Notes: generated by a model not told the origin, from the sequence alone. A DNA stretch of 64,000 nt from Hyphomonadaceae bacterium BL14 (GCA_027627705.1 CP091242.1:1183128-1247127); one strand, 5' to 3'. Positions 55,009-63,572 are shown, counted from the stretch's first letter. Numbers and translations: made by a program.

Positions 55009-55593
55009 ATGAAAGATAAGGAAAGTCGAATTGAGGTTCTTCATTGGATAGCTACTTTTGTAGCAATATTTGCTGTCGGTTTGACGGCCTTCCAAGTGAG
55101 CCAGACCTTCCGTGTTTTGCGCGAAGGTCAAGTTATTGCCTCAATTGCGGCCTCGTGTTCAGAGCATATCGCAATAACTTCGCGCATAAACCGTCGCTTA
55201 ACAAGCGCAGCTTCCAGGTTTCATTCAGCGCGCGCTTCAGAAAATTTACAAGTTGCTCTAGAATTGAGCGCCAGAGACGGAGAGCAGCTTTTTCAAATAT
55301 TTAATGAGGTGGCGCACCCAACATATAGTCAATTAGTTATATTTTCAAAAGACTCTGATCGCGCCGAATTGGGTCAATGGTGGAATTCATACAGAGAGAG
55401 TTTTTATAATTTACAGAGAATTAATGGAATATTTATTATTCAAGTGGAGGCGATGGGTATAAGATCGACAGTGGCCACATCTGATCTTTTGGGTGTGGGT
55501 TCATATGATGATGAAATTGATGAATCTGCAACAATTATGCATCAATATACAGGGTTTATATATGACTACTGTAGGCGATCTGTGGCGATATAG
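55009..55593 (+). CDS. Casposon cargo: single-helix membrane protein of unknown function
   Basis: A 194-residue AT-rich gene. One membrane segment (VLHWIATFVAIFAVGLTAFQV, residues 10-30) is followed by a helical soluble domain with scattered Ser and charged residues. I do not recognise the family; the layout resembles small membrane-anchored proteins of unknown role often found in accessory islands. It starts on an ATG with A-rich upstream sequence. It is the last gene before the right terminal repeat. Confidence 0.62.
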   Translation: MKDKESRIEVLHWIATFVAIFAVGLTAFQVSQTFRVLREGQVIASIAASCSEHIAITSRINRRLTSAASRFHSARASENLQVALELSARDGEQLFQIFNEVAHPTYSQLVIFSKDSDRAELGQWWNSYRESFYNLQRINGIFIIQVEAMGIRSTVATSDLLGVGSYDDEIDESATIMHQYTGFIYDYCRRSVAI

Positions 55594-55656
55594 AGCCTTT
55601 TTGTTGTGCGCGCTAACGATTTTCCAATTAGATTGCGATTTATTTTAAGCGCCCAA

Positions 55657-55683
55657 AATTATTTCCGGATTTATCTATACCCC
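55657..55683. repeat. Right terminal inverted repeat of the casposon
   Basis: Read inward from the right end it starts GGGGTATAGATAA and matches the left end at 21 of 27 positions. Confidence 0.7.
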
Positions 55684-55757
55684 CTCCCCTCCCCGAGGGG
55701 AGAGGTAAGGTGAGGGGTGTGCGGCGGCCCAGCCAGACGCGGCTGCGCCAGATGTAG
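55684..55757. repeat. Right target-site duplication and remaining half of the interrupted REP unit
   Basis: Positions 55684-55700 repeat the left TSD exactly. They are followed by AGAGGTAAGGTGAGGGG and a CAGCCAGACGCGG segment also seen at 46584-46596, showing that this is the distal half of a REP unit whose proximal half lies at 47163-47182. Confidence 0.72.
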
Positions 55758-55937
55758 CGGAGAGCCCCCCTTATCCGCCCCCGCCCCGCGCAGGTATAGG
55801 CTGCGCGTCATGACTCATGGAGCTCCCACCCCGTTGGCGCCGGGCGCAACACGGCCTCTGCAAGGCCTGGCGCACCAGCGGGAGGGTGGTGATAACAGTA
55901 ATAAGAACCGCGCCCGCCCCCGACTCTCACCAAACTC

Positions 55938-56624
55938 TCACTCACTCTCACCCCCGCCCCCGTCTTCAAGCTCCACAGGGTCCAACAGGTCCGGCGCGTT
56001 CTCCCGCACCGCATTGACCCGTCGGCTGACCGGGCGGGCGTGCAGGGATGCGTCGGCCAGGGGCTCGAAAAAGGGTTGCGGGGCCGTGTCCGGGTCCAGC
56101 CAGGCGCTGAACGCGCTGCGCTCCAGAATCACCGGCACGCGGTCATGCAGCCAGGCGGTGTCCGGCCCCGCCGCGCGCGTCAGGATCGCAAAGCTGTCGA
56201 TGCGGTCGGCCCCCTCGCCCCAGCGCTCCCAAAGCCCGGCGAACACCATCGGCGCGCCGCTTGTGCGGGTGATGTACCAGGGCTGCTTGCCGTCGGGCCC
56301 GGCCTGCCATTCAAAAAACCCGTCGGCCGGCACCAGCGCCCGGCGGCGCTTCAGGGCGGTGCGGAAGGTGGGCTTTTCGGCCGCGGTTTCACTGCGGGCA
56401 TTGATCAGCGGCTTGGTGCCCGCCGGCCCGGTCTTTGACCAGTGCGGCACCAGCCCCCAGCGGATCGCCGACAGGCGCGCCGCCCCGTCTGCGCCCCGGC
56501 GCACGACGGGGAGCGCCTGTGTCGGTGCGGCGTTCCAGTTGGGCGCCAGATTGGGCCGGTCTTCTGTTTCGAACAGCGCACCCATCTGGTCGAGGGTCAG
56601 ACTTATCACATATCGTCCACACAT
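55938..56624 (-). CDS. SRAP-domain protein (HMCES/YedK family)
   Basis: A 228-residue protein that forms a covalent adduct with abasic sites in single-stranded DNA. It begins MCGRYVI, so Met removal exposes catalytic C2. Conserved elements: NARSET, ADGFFEWQ (catalytic Glu) and WLHDRVPVIL (catalytic His). Start ATG 56624 is fixed by the need for Cys at position 2. It is divergent from the Nudix gene with 42 bp between them. Confidence 0.93.
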   Translation of the reverse strand: MCGRYVISLTLDQMGALFETEDRPNLAPNWNAAPTQALPVVRRGADGAARLSAIRWGLVPHWSKTGPAGTKPLINARSETAAEKPTFRTALKRRRALVPADGFFEWQAGPDGKQPWYITRTSGAPMVFAGLWERWGEGADRIDSFAILTRAAGPDTAWLHDRVPVILERSAFSAWLDPDTAPQPFFEPLADASLHARPVSRRVNAVRENAPDLLDPVELEDGGGGESE

Positions 56625-56666
56625 GACCGGTTCGTCCTTTTCCCGCCCACTCAAGGAGGCCCGACC

Positions 56667-57089
56667 ATGAGCGTCAAGGCGCGCCCTGTGGTCAGCGTCG
56701 GTGCCGTGGTGTGGCGCGGCGATGACGTGCTGCTGATCCGGCGTGCGCGGGCACCGTTCCAGGGCCAGTGGTCCATCCCCGGCGGCAAGGTGGAGTATGG
56801 CGAAACCCTCGAAGACGCACTCCTGCGCGAAGTGCGCGAGGAGACCGGGGTGGAGATCACCCTGACCGGCCTCATCGGCGTCTACCAGTCCATCGAGCCG
56901 GAGACGCATTTCGTCATGATCGACTGGTGCGCCGACTGGATCAGCGGCGAGCCCTGCGCCGATGACGACGCGCTGGAGGCCTGCTTCGTCCCGTTTGACG
57001 CGGCGCTGGAGCGCATCGCCTGGGACACGACCCGCACCGCGCTGCACGATGCGGCAAGGCTGCGGGGCCGGGCGGCCGGCCCCGCCTGA
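56667..57089 (+). CDS. Nudix hydrolase
   Basis: A 140-residue hydrolase with a complete Nudix box (GGKVEYGETLEDALLREV continuing REETGVEI). It begins VSVGAVVWRGDDVLLIRRARAPFQGQWSIPGG, typical of ADP-ribose or nucleotide pyrophosphohydrolases; the substrate is not predictable. AAGGAGG is 7 nt upstream of ATG 56667. It converges with azoR, 6 bp from its stop. Confidence 0.92.
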   Translation: MSVKARPVVSVGAVVWRGDDVLLIRRARAPFQGQWSIPGGKVEYGETLEDALLREVREETGVEITLTGLIGVYQSIEPETHFVMIDWCADWISGEPCADDDALEACFVPFDAALERIAWDTTRTALHDAARLRGRAAGPA

Positions 57090-57095
57090 TCACCT

Positions 57096-57695
57096 TCAGG
57101 CCGCAGCCTGATCAGGCGCACTGTCCACTTGCTGCGCCACGGCTTCGCGATCCGCCGGCGTGCGGAACATCCAGCGCGACGCGTCGACGACGCGCACATC
57201 ACCGATCCCCAGAAAGCCGAGCACGTGGCGCAGATAGGGCGTGACGAAATCACTGTCGCTCCCGAGCGGCACGCCGGCCGTGGCCACCACCAGCCACGCG
57301 GTCTTGCCCGTCAGCAATCCCTCGGGTCCCGCTTCGCTATAGCGGAAGGTTTCCCGCGCGCGCGCCACCTGGTCGATCCAGGCTTTCAGCGGGGCAGGAA
57401 TGGCGAAATTATACATCGGCGCGCCGATGACGATCTGATCGGCAGCTTTGAGCTCCGCCACCAGCGCATCCGATCGGGCCAGCACAGACCTGTGCTCATC
57501 CGTGCGGGCTTCCGGCGCAGTGAAATTGGCCGCAACCCAGGGCGCATCCACGACACCGGCCGGATCGCGCGCCAGATCGCGCTCAACGATCACACCGTCC
57601 GGACCCGCGAGCCGCCTCGCGAGGTTGGCACCCAGTTCCCGGCTGACCGACGCCTCGGTGAGGGCGCTCGACGCCACATGAAGTACCTTGACCAT
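57096..57695 (-). CDS. azoR: FMN-dependent NADH-azoreductase
   Basis: A 199-residue flavodoxin-fold protein. The N-terminal MVKVLHVASSALTEASVSRELG phosphate-binding loop, MYNFAIPAPLKAWIDQVARARETFRYSEAGPEGLLTGKTAWLVVATAG and the final dimer region are typical of AzoR. It reduces quinones and azo compounds with NADH. No regulator is adjacent; it is followed by an exported peptidase in the same direction after a gap. Confidence 0.93.
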   Translation of the reverse strand: MVKVLHVASSALTEASVSRELGANLARRLAGPDGVIVERDLARDPAGVVDAPWVAANFTAPEARTDEHRSVLARSDALVAELKAADQIVIGAPMYNFAIPAPLKAWIDQVARARETFRYSEAGPEGLLTGKTAWLVVATAGVPLGSDSDFVTPYLRHVLGFLGIGDVRVVDASRWMFRTPADREAVAQQVDSAPDQAAA

Positions 57696-57805
57696 CTCTG
57701 TTTTCTCCCTTGTCCAGCCTTGTCAGGCCCAGACACGGGACATGGCGGCACCGCGTGCGCGGTTTAAGGCAGAGATCGCGCAGGACCGGATTTCCGGCTT
57801 GGAAA

Positions 57806-59254
57806 CTATTGAGACGCCTCGCCATCCGCCGCGTCGGCCTCCGGATCGGGACGGGCGCGGAAGTCGGCGTCGCTGTCGGCGACCAGCCAGGTGAACATCG
57901 TCCAGGCCGCGACATTCTGGGCCATTTCTTCCGGCACGATCTTGTCGAACGTGTCGTTGGGCGTGTGGTGGAACTCGAAATAGTCCGTCCCGTCCTGATC
58001 CAGCCGTGCCATCGGCACGCCCATGGCCGCCAGCGGGATCATGTCCGGCCCGCCGCCCGAGCTGTTGCCGCCGCGCTCAATGCCCAGAAACGCCAGCTCG
58101 CCCTGCATGGCGTCGAAAAAGCTCACGGCATGCTCCCCCACGCCTGATGACAGACGCCAGACCGGGCGCGCGCCGAAATCGGACTCCGATCCGATGATGT
58201 GCTGGCCCACCGTACCGTCTTCCATGCGGGCACTGGCATAGGCGCGGGCGCCCACCAGGCCGACTTCCTCGGCCCCGAACAGCACCACGCGGATGGTCCG
58301 CCGCGGGCGCTGGCCTGATTCCATGATCAGGCGCGCCGCCGCCGTGACGATGCCCACGCCTGCCCCATCGTCCAGCGCACCGGTGCCGGTGTCCCAGCTG
58401 TCGAGGTGTGCGCCGATGATCACGATTTCCTCGGGCGCTTCAGATCCCACGATCTCGCCGATGACATTGCCGCTCGTCACCTGGCCACGCCATCCCGAAT
58501 GGGTGCGCAGCGCCACCCGGATGGTCTCGCCCGAGGCGTGGATGCGTTCGATCTGGTCGGCGTCCGGCGCCGAAACCGCCAGCGCCGGGATTTCCGGCAG
58601 GCGCTGGGCGGGGAAGCTCATCATGCCGGTATGGGCGAAGCGGTTGGACGATGTGCCCACCGACCGGATCAGCAGGCCCGCTGCGCCCCGGTTCTCCGCC
58701 TGGATCCAGCCTTGCGTGCGCTTGCGGTTGGCCCACCCATAGCCTTCGCCGCTGCGCCCGGCGGTCATGCGGTCATTGACGAAGACCAGCTTGCCTTCCA
58801 GCGCATCCTCCGCCCCGTCAAATTCCAGCAACTCATCGAAGCTGGAAAAGAACACGATCTCGGCCTCCACGCCGCCTTCCGGTGTCGCGGCCGCACCGCC
58901 CAGCGAGGTGGCGTAAAGCTCCTGCGGATAAGGGTGGGTGATGGCTACTTCCTCGAAGATGGAGTGGCCGCGCGTCCACAAATCCATCGGGAAATCCTCG
59001 ACCCGGACGTTTTCAAAGCCCAGCTCCGTCAGCATCTCCACGGCCCAGTCGCGCGCGCGTGCTTCCTGCGGCGTGCCGGCCAGGCGCGGCCCGATTTCGG
59101 TGGTCAGCGACTCAGTGATCTCATAGGCGAGGTTGCTCTCCAGCGCCGCCTCCGCCAGGGCGCGGGCCTGGGCGCGCGCCTCGTCGGGCAGTTCGGCTGC
59201 CTGGGCAGGAATGGACAGGAATACGGCCGCAGCCGCCGCAATCGCCAGGCGCAT
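57806..59254 (-). CDS. M28-family zinc peptidase, exported
   Basis: A 482-residue exported peptidase. The signal peptide is MRLAIAAAAAVFLSIPAQAAE. A PA domain insertion lies at about residues 130-260 (LEGKLVFVNDRMTAG, AAGLLIRSVG). The M28 di-zinc site is visible: GAHLDSWDTGTGALDDGAG, LFGAEEVGLVGARAY, GSESDFGA and the His in EFHHTPNDTFDK. It probably degrades peptides in the periplasm. ATG 59254 is chosen because GGGAG lies 10 nt upstream; ATG 59278 is in frame. Confidence 0.92.
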   Translation of the reverse strand: MRLAIAAAAAVFLSIPAQAAELPDEARAQARALAEAALESNLAYEITESLTTEIGPRLAGTPQEARARDWAVEMLTELGFENVRVEDFPMDLWTRGHSIFEEVAITHPYPQELYATSLGGAAATPEGGVEAEIVFFSSFDELLEFDGAEDALEGKLVFVNDRMTAGRSGEGYGWANRKRTQGWIQAENRGAAGLLIRSVGTSSNRFAHTGMMSFPAQRLPEIPALAVSAPDADQIERIHASGETIRVALRTHSGWRGQVTSGNVIGEIVGSEAPEEIVIIGAHLDSWDTGTGALDDGAGVGIVTAAARLIMESGQRPRRTIRVVLFGAEEVGLVGARAYASARMEDGTVGQHIIGSESDFGARPVWRLSSGVGEHAVSFFDAMQGELAFLGIERGGNSSGGGPDMIPLAAMGVPMARLDQDGTDYFEFHHTPNDTFDKIVPEEMAQNVAAWTMFTWLVADSDADFRARPDPEADAADGEASQ

Positions 59255-59358
59255 GACTGGATCTCCCAACAGTTTCATGACGCCATCGTAATGACATCGC
59301 CCCCGGCTGCAAACCGTGCGTGGTAGGCGCGACGCAGGACCCGCGCTATAACGCTGCC

Positions 59359-60297
59359 ATGAACGACGCACCTGACGCACCTGACGTCCCGGCCGAGACC
59401 GGCAGTGCAGCCCGCCGTAACGCCCCGGCGCGCCCGCGCGCCCGCTCCATGACGGCATCCAAGCCCGATCCCGACTATGGCCGCTTCACCCCCGCCTGGT
59501 TCGGTCAGGCAGCGCGGGGGCTGGCCTCCCGCCTGCCCGCCAACCGGACCGGACTGCGCCTGGCCAGTGCCCTGCGCCCGGCGGCGCTGGCGGGGCTGAA
59601 AGGCGATGCGGCCGACGTGCATGCCTTCGGGCTGTCGCTGCGCCTCTACCCGCGCGACAATCTCAGCGAAAAACGCGCCTTCCTCACGCCGCAATGCTTT
59701 GACCCGCACGAACTCGCCGCCGTGCGGACCGCCATGGGTCCGGGCAAGGTGTTCATCGATATCGGTGCCAATGCAGGTCTGTATGCGCTGGTCGCGGCCC
59801 ATGCCGGCGGTCCGGCCAGCCGGGTCATCGCCGTTGAGCCGCAGGGCCAGATGCGCCGGCGCATCGCCTTCAATGCCCGCCAGAACGGTTTGGCGAATAT
59901 CGAGATTTCGGGCATGGCGCTGGCCGATTACGAGGGCGAGGACGTGCTGCGCTATGTGCCGGGCAATCTCGGCGGTGCGGCTTTGGCCGGCCTGCCCGCG
60001 CCCGGAGGCGAAGCGGTGCGCGTGACCACGCTGCCGCGCCTCATGGATGACATGCGTATCGACAAGGTCCACGCCGTCAAGATCGACGTGGAGGGCGGCG
60101 AGGCGGCCATCCTGCGCGCCTTTTTCGCGGGCGCAGACCGCGCGCGCTGGCCCGATATCATGATCCTGGAGCGGGCTGATCTGGCCGGCCGCACGGGTCC
60201 CGATGCCGCACAGCTGGCGCTGGGGCGGGGCTACCAGATCGTCGAGACCACCCGCATGAACCAGATTTTGCGCCTGACCCCGGACGGGGCCCACTAG
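59359..60297 (+). CDS. FkbM-family methyltransferase
   Basis: A 312-residue methyltransferase. Motif I VFIDIGANAGLYALVAAHAG and VIAVEPQGQMRRRIAFNARQNG, followed by VKIDVEGGEAAILRAF, are signatures of the FkbM family. Such enzymes O-methylate sugars or other metabolites and are common in polysaccharide and glycan loci. The N-terminal about 60 residues are low-complexity Ala/Pro/Arg. It is followed by the pirin gene after a short gap. Confidence 0.9.
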   Translation: MNDAPDAPDVPAETGSAARRNAPARPRARSMTASKPDPDYGRFTPAWFGQAARGLASRLPANRTGLRLASALRPAALAGLKGDAADVHAFGLSLRLYPRDNLSEKRAFLTPQCFDPHELAAVRTAMGPGKVFIDIGANAGLYALVAAHAGGPASRVIAVEPQGQMRRRIAFNARQNGLANIEISGMALADYEGEDVLRYVPGNLGGAALAGLPAPGGEAVRVTTLPRLMDDMRIDKVHAVKIDVEGGEAAILRAFFAGADRARWPDIMILERADLAGRTGPDAAQLALGRGYQIVETTRMNQILRLTPDGAH

Positions 60298-60312
60298 ACA
60301 CACCAGAACCAT

Positions 60313-60348
60313 AAGGGGCGGCGCACCATGAAGGGGCGGCGCACCATG
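60313..60348 (+). repeat. Perfect 18-bp tandem duplication of ribosome-binding site and start codon
   Basis: AAGGGGCGGCGCACCATG occurs twice head to tail (60313-60330 and 60331-60348), duplicating the Shine-Dalgarno region and the ATG of the pirin gene in frame. Confidence 0.9.
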
Positions 60349-61284
60349 GCCGAGCTTGATTTCATCCTGACAGGGCGGCGCAAGGATCTGGGCGGATTTT
60401 CCGTCTCCCGCGTCCTGCCGTCGGCCAAGCGCCGCCGGGTGGGGCCGTTCGTTTTCCTCGATGAAATGGGCCCCGCCACCTTCGCGCCCGACGAAGGCGT
60501 GGACGTGCGCCCGCACCCGCATATTGGCCTGGCCACCCTCACCTATCTGTTCCAGGGCGAGATGGACCATGCCGACTCGCTCGGCGTGCACCAGACCCTG
60601 ACGCCCGGTGCCGTGAATGTCATGGTCGCCGGACGCGGCATCTCCCACAGCGAGCGCACAGGCCCGAAGGCGCGCGCCGCCGGACACGCCCTGCACGGCA
60701 TCCAGGCCTGGATCGCCCTGCCGGACGAGGCCGAGGAGGTCGCCCCCGCCTTCCACCATCACGACCCGGAAGAGCTACCCCGGTTCGAGCGCGGCGGCGC
60801 GCAGATGCGGCTCATCCTGGGGACGGCTTGGGAGCATCGCTCGCCGGTCAAGACCTTCTCGCCCCTCATCTATATCCACGCCGATGCGCCCGCCGGTTCG
60901 GCCATCGACCTGCCCAAAGGCCATGGCGAACTGGCCGCCTATGTCGTGTCAGGCCTGATCGAAACCGGGGGCGAACCGGTGAGCGCAGGCCATCTGGCGG
61001 TGTTCGCGCCCGGCGAGGCGCCGGTGATCCGCGTGCGCGCCGACAGCCGGCTCATGATCCTGGGCGGCGCCAATATCGGCGAGCGCCATATCGACTGGAA
61101 TTTCGTCTCGTCGAGCAAGGCCCGCATCGAACAGGCCAAGACCGACTGGCGCGCCAGCATTGCCAGCGGCTTCAAGGCTGCCCCCTTCGCCCTCCCGCCG
61201 GGCGAACACGACTGGATCGCCCTGCCCGGCGACCCGCAGCCGGGGTTGCCGCCCGCGCAGACGGAAGATTGTCCGACGAGTTGA
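60346..61284 (+). CDS. Pirin-family bicupin protein
   Basis: A 312-residue bicupin. The N-terminal cupin has the metal ligands in VRPHPHIGLATLTYLFQGEMDHADSLG and VMVAGRGISHSER, diagnostic for pirin. Pirins are iron proteins with quercetinase or redox-sensor roles; the function here is unknown. The start is ambiguous: the ribosome-binding site and ATG are tandemly duplicated, so translation from 60328 would add six residues (MKGRRT). Confidence 0.92.
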   Translation: MAELDFILTGRRKDLGGFSVSRVLPSAKRRRVGPFVFLDEMGPATFAPDEGVDVRPHPHIGLATLTYLFQGEMDHADSLGVHQTLTPGAVNVMVAGRGISHSERTGPKARAAGHALHGIQAWIALPDEAEEVAPAFHHHDPEELPRFERGGAQMRLILGTAWEHRSPVKTFSPLIYIHADAPAGSAIDLPKGHGELAAYVVSGLIETGGEPVSAGHLAVFAPGEAPVIRVRADSRLMILGGANIGERHIDWNFVSSSKARIEQAKTDWRASIASGFKAAPFALPPGEHDWIALPGDPQPGLPPAQTEDCPTS

Positions 61285-61313
61285 GGGGGGGCGCTTGAAC
61301 ACATGAACAGCCC

Positions 61314-62189
61314 ATGGTTTGCACCTTTGCTTTGATCTTCGTCGCCGCCGCCGCGAGCGGCGCAGCCAAAGCGACGCCGACTGGGCCTGAGAGCCCTGAC
61401 ACCGACCCGGCAATCGCAGCCATCCTTCAGGCGGTCGACGCCACACAGCCCGCCTACCTGCTCCTCAATGAGAACCATGACGTGGACTGGCACCGCCATG
61501 TCTCGGCCTGCGTTCTGGCAGCCTTGGCGCCCACACGCGAAATGCTGTTCGCGGCGGAAGCGTTTCCAAGGCACCCGCCGCTGGCCGAGGCCGATCCTGC
61601 ATCTAGCGGCGGCTACACACGCTCGCACTATTTTCAGGACATCTGGCGGGTGCTGGATCATCACCAGATCGCGGCGTTCGGCTATGACGCGCGACGGGCC
61701 GATCATCTGACAGATGATGGCCTGGCGCAGCGCGGCCTGTCCGCACGACTGCCCAACCGGCGCGACCGGGTCGCGGCGGAGCGGCTGGAAGACCTGCGCC
61801 GCCAGCGCCAGCCTGAGCTGATCATGGTCCATGCCGGCCACGCGCACGTGTCTGAACGCTGGGGGGAGACCCAAGACGGCGCCCATGGCTGGCTCACGGC
61901 GCACCTGGCCAAATTGTCAGGCCGCGATCCCGTCACCGTCTATCAGATGCCGCCTCAAACCGCCCGCTGGTATCACGAGCGCAGCATCTTCATCCTTGAC
62001 CATGCGGCGTGCGCCGCCCTGCCCGAAGCGGCGGTCCTTTTGCGCACCGGGGAGGGTATGATCGGATGCGCGGAGCGTGCGCGGCTGCAACCAACCCAGG
62101 ATGTGGATTTTATCATTCTTGATGATGTGAACCGGGGCGAGACAGCGCGGGACCGGCCCGCGCTGTGCGATATCCCGCAGCGGCGCTAA
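61314..62189 (+). CDS. Exported protein of unknown function, possibly ChaN/Tiki-like
   Basis: A 291-residue protein with an N-terminal signal (MVCTFALIFVAAAASGAAKA). AYLLLNENHDVDWHRHVSACVLAALA and LIMVHAGHAHVSERWGE resemble the paired histidine motifs of the ChaN/TraB/EreA-type fold, in which early and late His/Glu residues bind metal or haem. The resemblance is suggestive only. Several cysteines occur in the C-terminal half. It follows pirin in the same direction and converges with gshA. Confidence 0.6.
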   Translation: MVCTFALIFVAAAASGAAKATPTGPESPDTDPAIAAILQAVDATQPAYLLLNENHDVDWHRHVSACVLAALAPTREMLFAAEAFPRHPPLAEADPASSGGYTRSHYFQDIWRVLDHHQIAAFGYDARRADHLTDDGLAQRGLSARLPNRRDRVAAERLEDLRRQRQPELIMVHAGHAHVSERWGETQDGAHGWLTAHLAKLSGRDPVTVYQMPPQTARWYHERSIFILDHAACAALPEAAVLLRTGEGMIGCAERARLQPTQDVDFIILDDVNRGETARDRPALCDIPQRR

Positions 62190-62198
62190 AGACCGCCC

Positions 62199-63572
62199 CT
62201 AATACGCCGCCTCTTCAAAAATCGCATCCAGCTTGCCGCCCCAGGGGCCGTGATAGCGCTCCAACAGGCGTTCGGCGGGGCTGAGGCCGGAGCGGGCGAT
62301 GTCGTCAAGATCATCGAGGAACAGCGCTTCGTGCTCGCCGTGGGCGTTAAGGCGGGCGCGTGCTTTGAGCCCTGAGCGGGCGATGGCCAGCACGTCCTTG
62401 GCGACGTCCTGCAAAGTGCGGGTGCGGAACGGGGTTTTCAGCGCAAAGCGCGCCGCGCCGATGCGCAGGCAGGCGCGTTCCTCGCGCGTCCAGTCCTTCA
62501 CATACTCCCACGCCGCGTCCAGCGCCGCATCGTCATAGAGCAGGCCCACCCAGAAAGCCGGCAGGGCGCACAGATTGCTCCACGGACCGCCATCGGCGCC
62601 GCGCTGCTCCAGGAAGGTTTTCAGGCGCACTTCAGGAAACAGGGTGGACAGGTGATCCTCCCAGTCGCTCAGGACCGGGATCACGCCCGGCAGTGCGGGC
62701 AGCTTGCCCTGCAGAAAGTCGCGGAAGGACTGGCCCGAGGCGTCGATATACCGGCCCTCGCGCTTGACGAAATACATCGGCGCATCCAGCGCCCAGTCCA
62801 CGTATTGCTCGTAGCCGAACCCCTCTTCGAAGGCGAAGGGCAGCATGCCGGTGCGGTTGGGGTCCACATCGGTCCAGACATGGGCGCGGTAGGACAGATA
62901 GCCGTTCGGGCGCCCGTCGGCGAAGGGGGAGTTGGCGAACAGGGCGGTGGCCACCGGCTGCAGCGCCAGCGAGACGCGCATTTTCTTGACCATGTCGGCT
63001 TCGCTGGAGAAATCGAGATTGGTCTGCACGGTGCACGAGCGGAACATCATCTGATGGCCGAGCCCGCCCACTTTCGGCATGTAGTCGCGCATGATCTGGT
63101 AGCGCGCCTTCGGCATCATCGGAATGTCGGCCAGCGCCGACACCGGCGTGAAGCCGAGGCCCAGGAAGCCCGCGCCGATCTCGTCGGCCACCTCGCGCAC
63201 CTCGCGCAAATGCCCGTTCACCTCGCGGCAGGTTTCGTGCAGCGTCTCCAGCGGGGCGCCCGACAGCTCAAACTGCCCGCCCGGCTCCAGCGTGATGGAG
63301 CCGTCCTGGCGTTTGAGCGCGACCGTCTTGCCGTCCTCTACGATAGGCTGCCAGCCAAAGCGGGTCAGGCCGTCGAGCATTTTGCGCACGCTGGCGCCGT
63401 CGCCCTCATAGGCCAGAGGCTGGCGGGTCTCGCGGGTGAAGCCGAATTTCTCGTGCTCGGTGCCGATGCGCCAGCGCTCACGCGGCTTCTCTCCCGAGGC
63501 CGAGTGCGCAATCAGCTGCGCCTTGCTCTCGATGGGATCGCCCTCGCCGCCGGGATTATAGGTTCCGCTCAT
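62199..63572 (-). CDS. gshA: Glutamate-cysteine ligase (plant/alphaproteobacterial type)
   Basis: A 457-residue ligase forming gamma-glutamylcysteine, the first step of glutathione synthesis. RWRIGTEHEKFGF, LEPGGQFELSGAPLETLHETC, QTNLDFSSEADMVKKMRVSLALQP and RAHVWTDVDPNRTGMLPF are characteristic of the GCS2/GshA group. Start ATG 63572 gives a normal N-terminus. It is co-oriented with and 105 bp downstream of rsmE. Confidence 0.95.
   Translation of the reverse strand: MSGTYNPGGEGDPIESKAQLIAHSASGEKPRERWRIGTEHEKFGFTRETRQPLAYEGDGASVRKMLDGLTRFGWQPIVEDGKTVALKRQDGSITLEPGGQFELSGAPLETLHETCREVNGHLREVREVADEIGAGFLGLGFTPVSALADIPMMPKARYQIMRDYMPKVGGLGHQMMFRSCTVQTNLDFSSEADMVKKMRVSLALQPVATALFANSPFADGRPNGYLSYRAHVWTDVDPNRTGMLPFAFEEGFGYEQYVDWALDAPMYFVKREGRYIDASGQSFRDFLQGKLPALPGVIPVLSDWEDHLSTLFPEVRLKTFLEQRGADGGPWSNLCALPAFWVGLLYDDAALDAAWEYVKDWTREERACLRIGAARFALKTPFRTRTLQDVAKDVLAIARSGLKARARLNAHGEHEALFLDDLDDIARSGLSPAERLLERYHGPWGGKLDAIFEEAAY

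Larger units (their letters stand above)
47183..55683. mobile_element. Casposon: Cas1-encoding self-synthesising transposon
   Basis: An 8.5-kb element bounded by 17-bp direct repeats and imperfect 27-bp terminal inverted repeats. It encodes a stand-alone Cas1, a family-B DNA polymerase, an HNH nuclease, a putative HTH protein and cargo, with no cas2, effector cas genes or CRISPR array. This set, with a TSD of about 15 bp, is the definition of a casposon, in which Cas1 acts as the integrase. Deleting the element plus one repeat copy recreates the perfect hairpin CCTCTCCCCT-CCCCG-AGGGGAGAGG followed by TAAGGTGAGGGG, a REP unit like that at 47051-47089. The Cas1-PolB core has host-like base composition, while both ends are clearly AT-rich. 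Confidence 0.88.

Noticed and set aside
55717..55937. Possible gene upstream of the SRAP gene on the plus strand (55717-56670)
   Set aside because: It overlaps the well-supported SRAP gene in antisense, begins in REP sequence and has no ribosome-binding site or domain.
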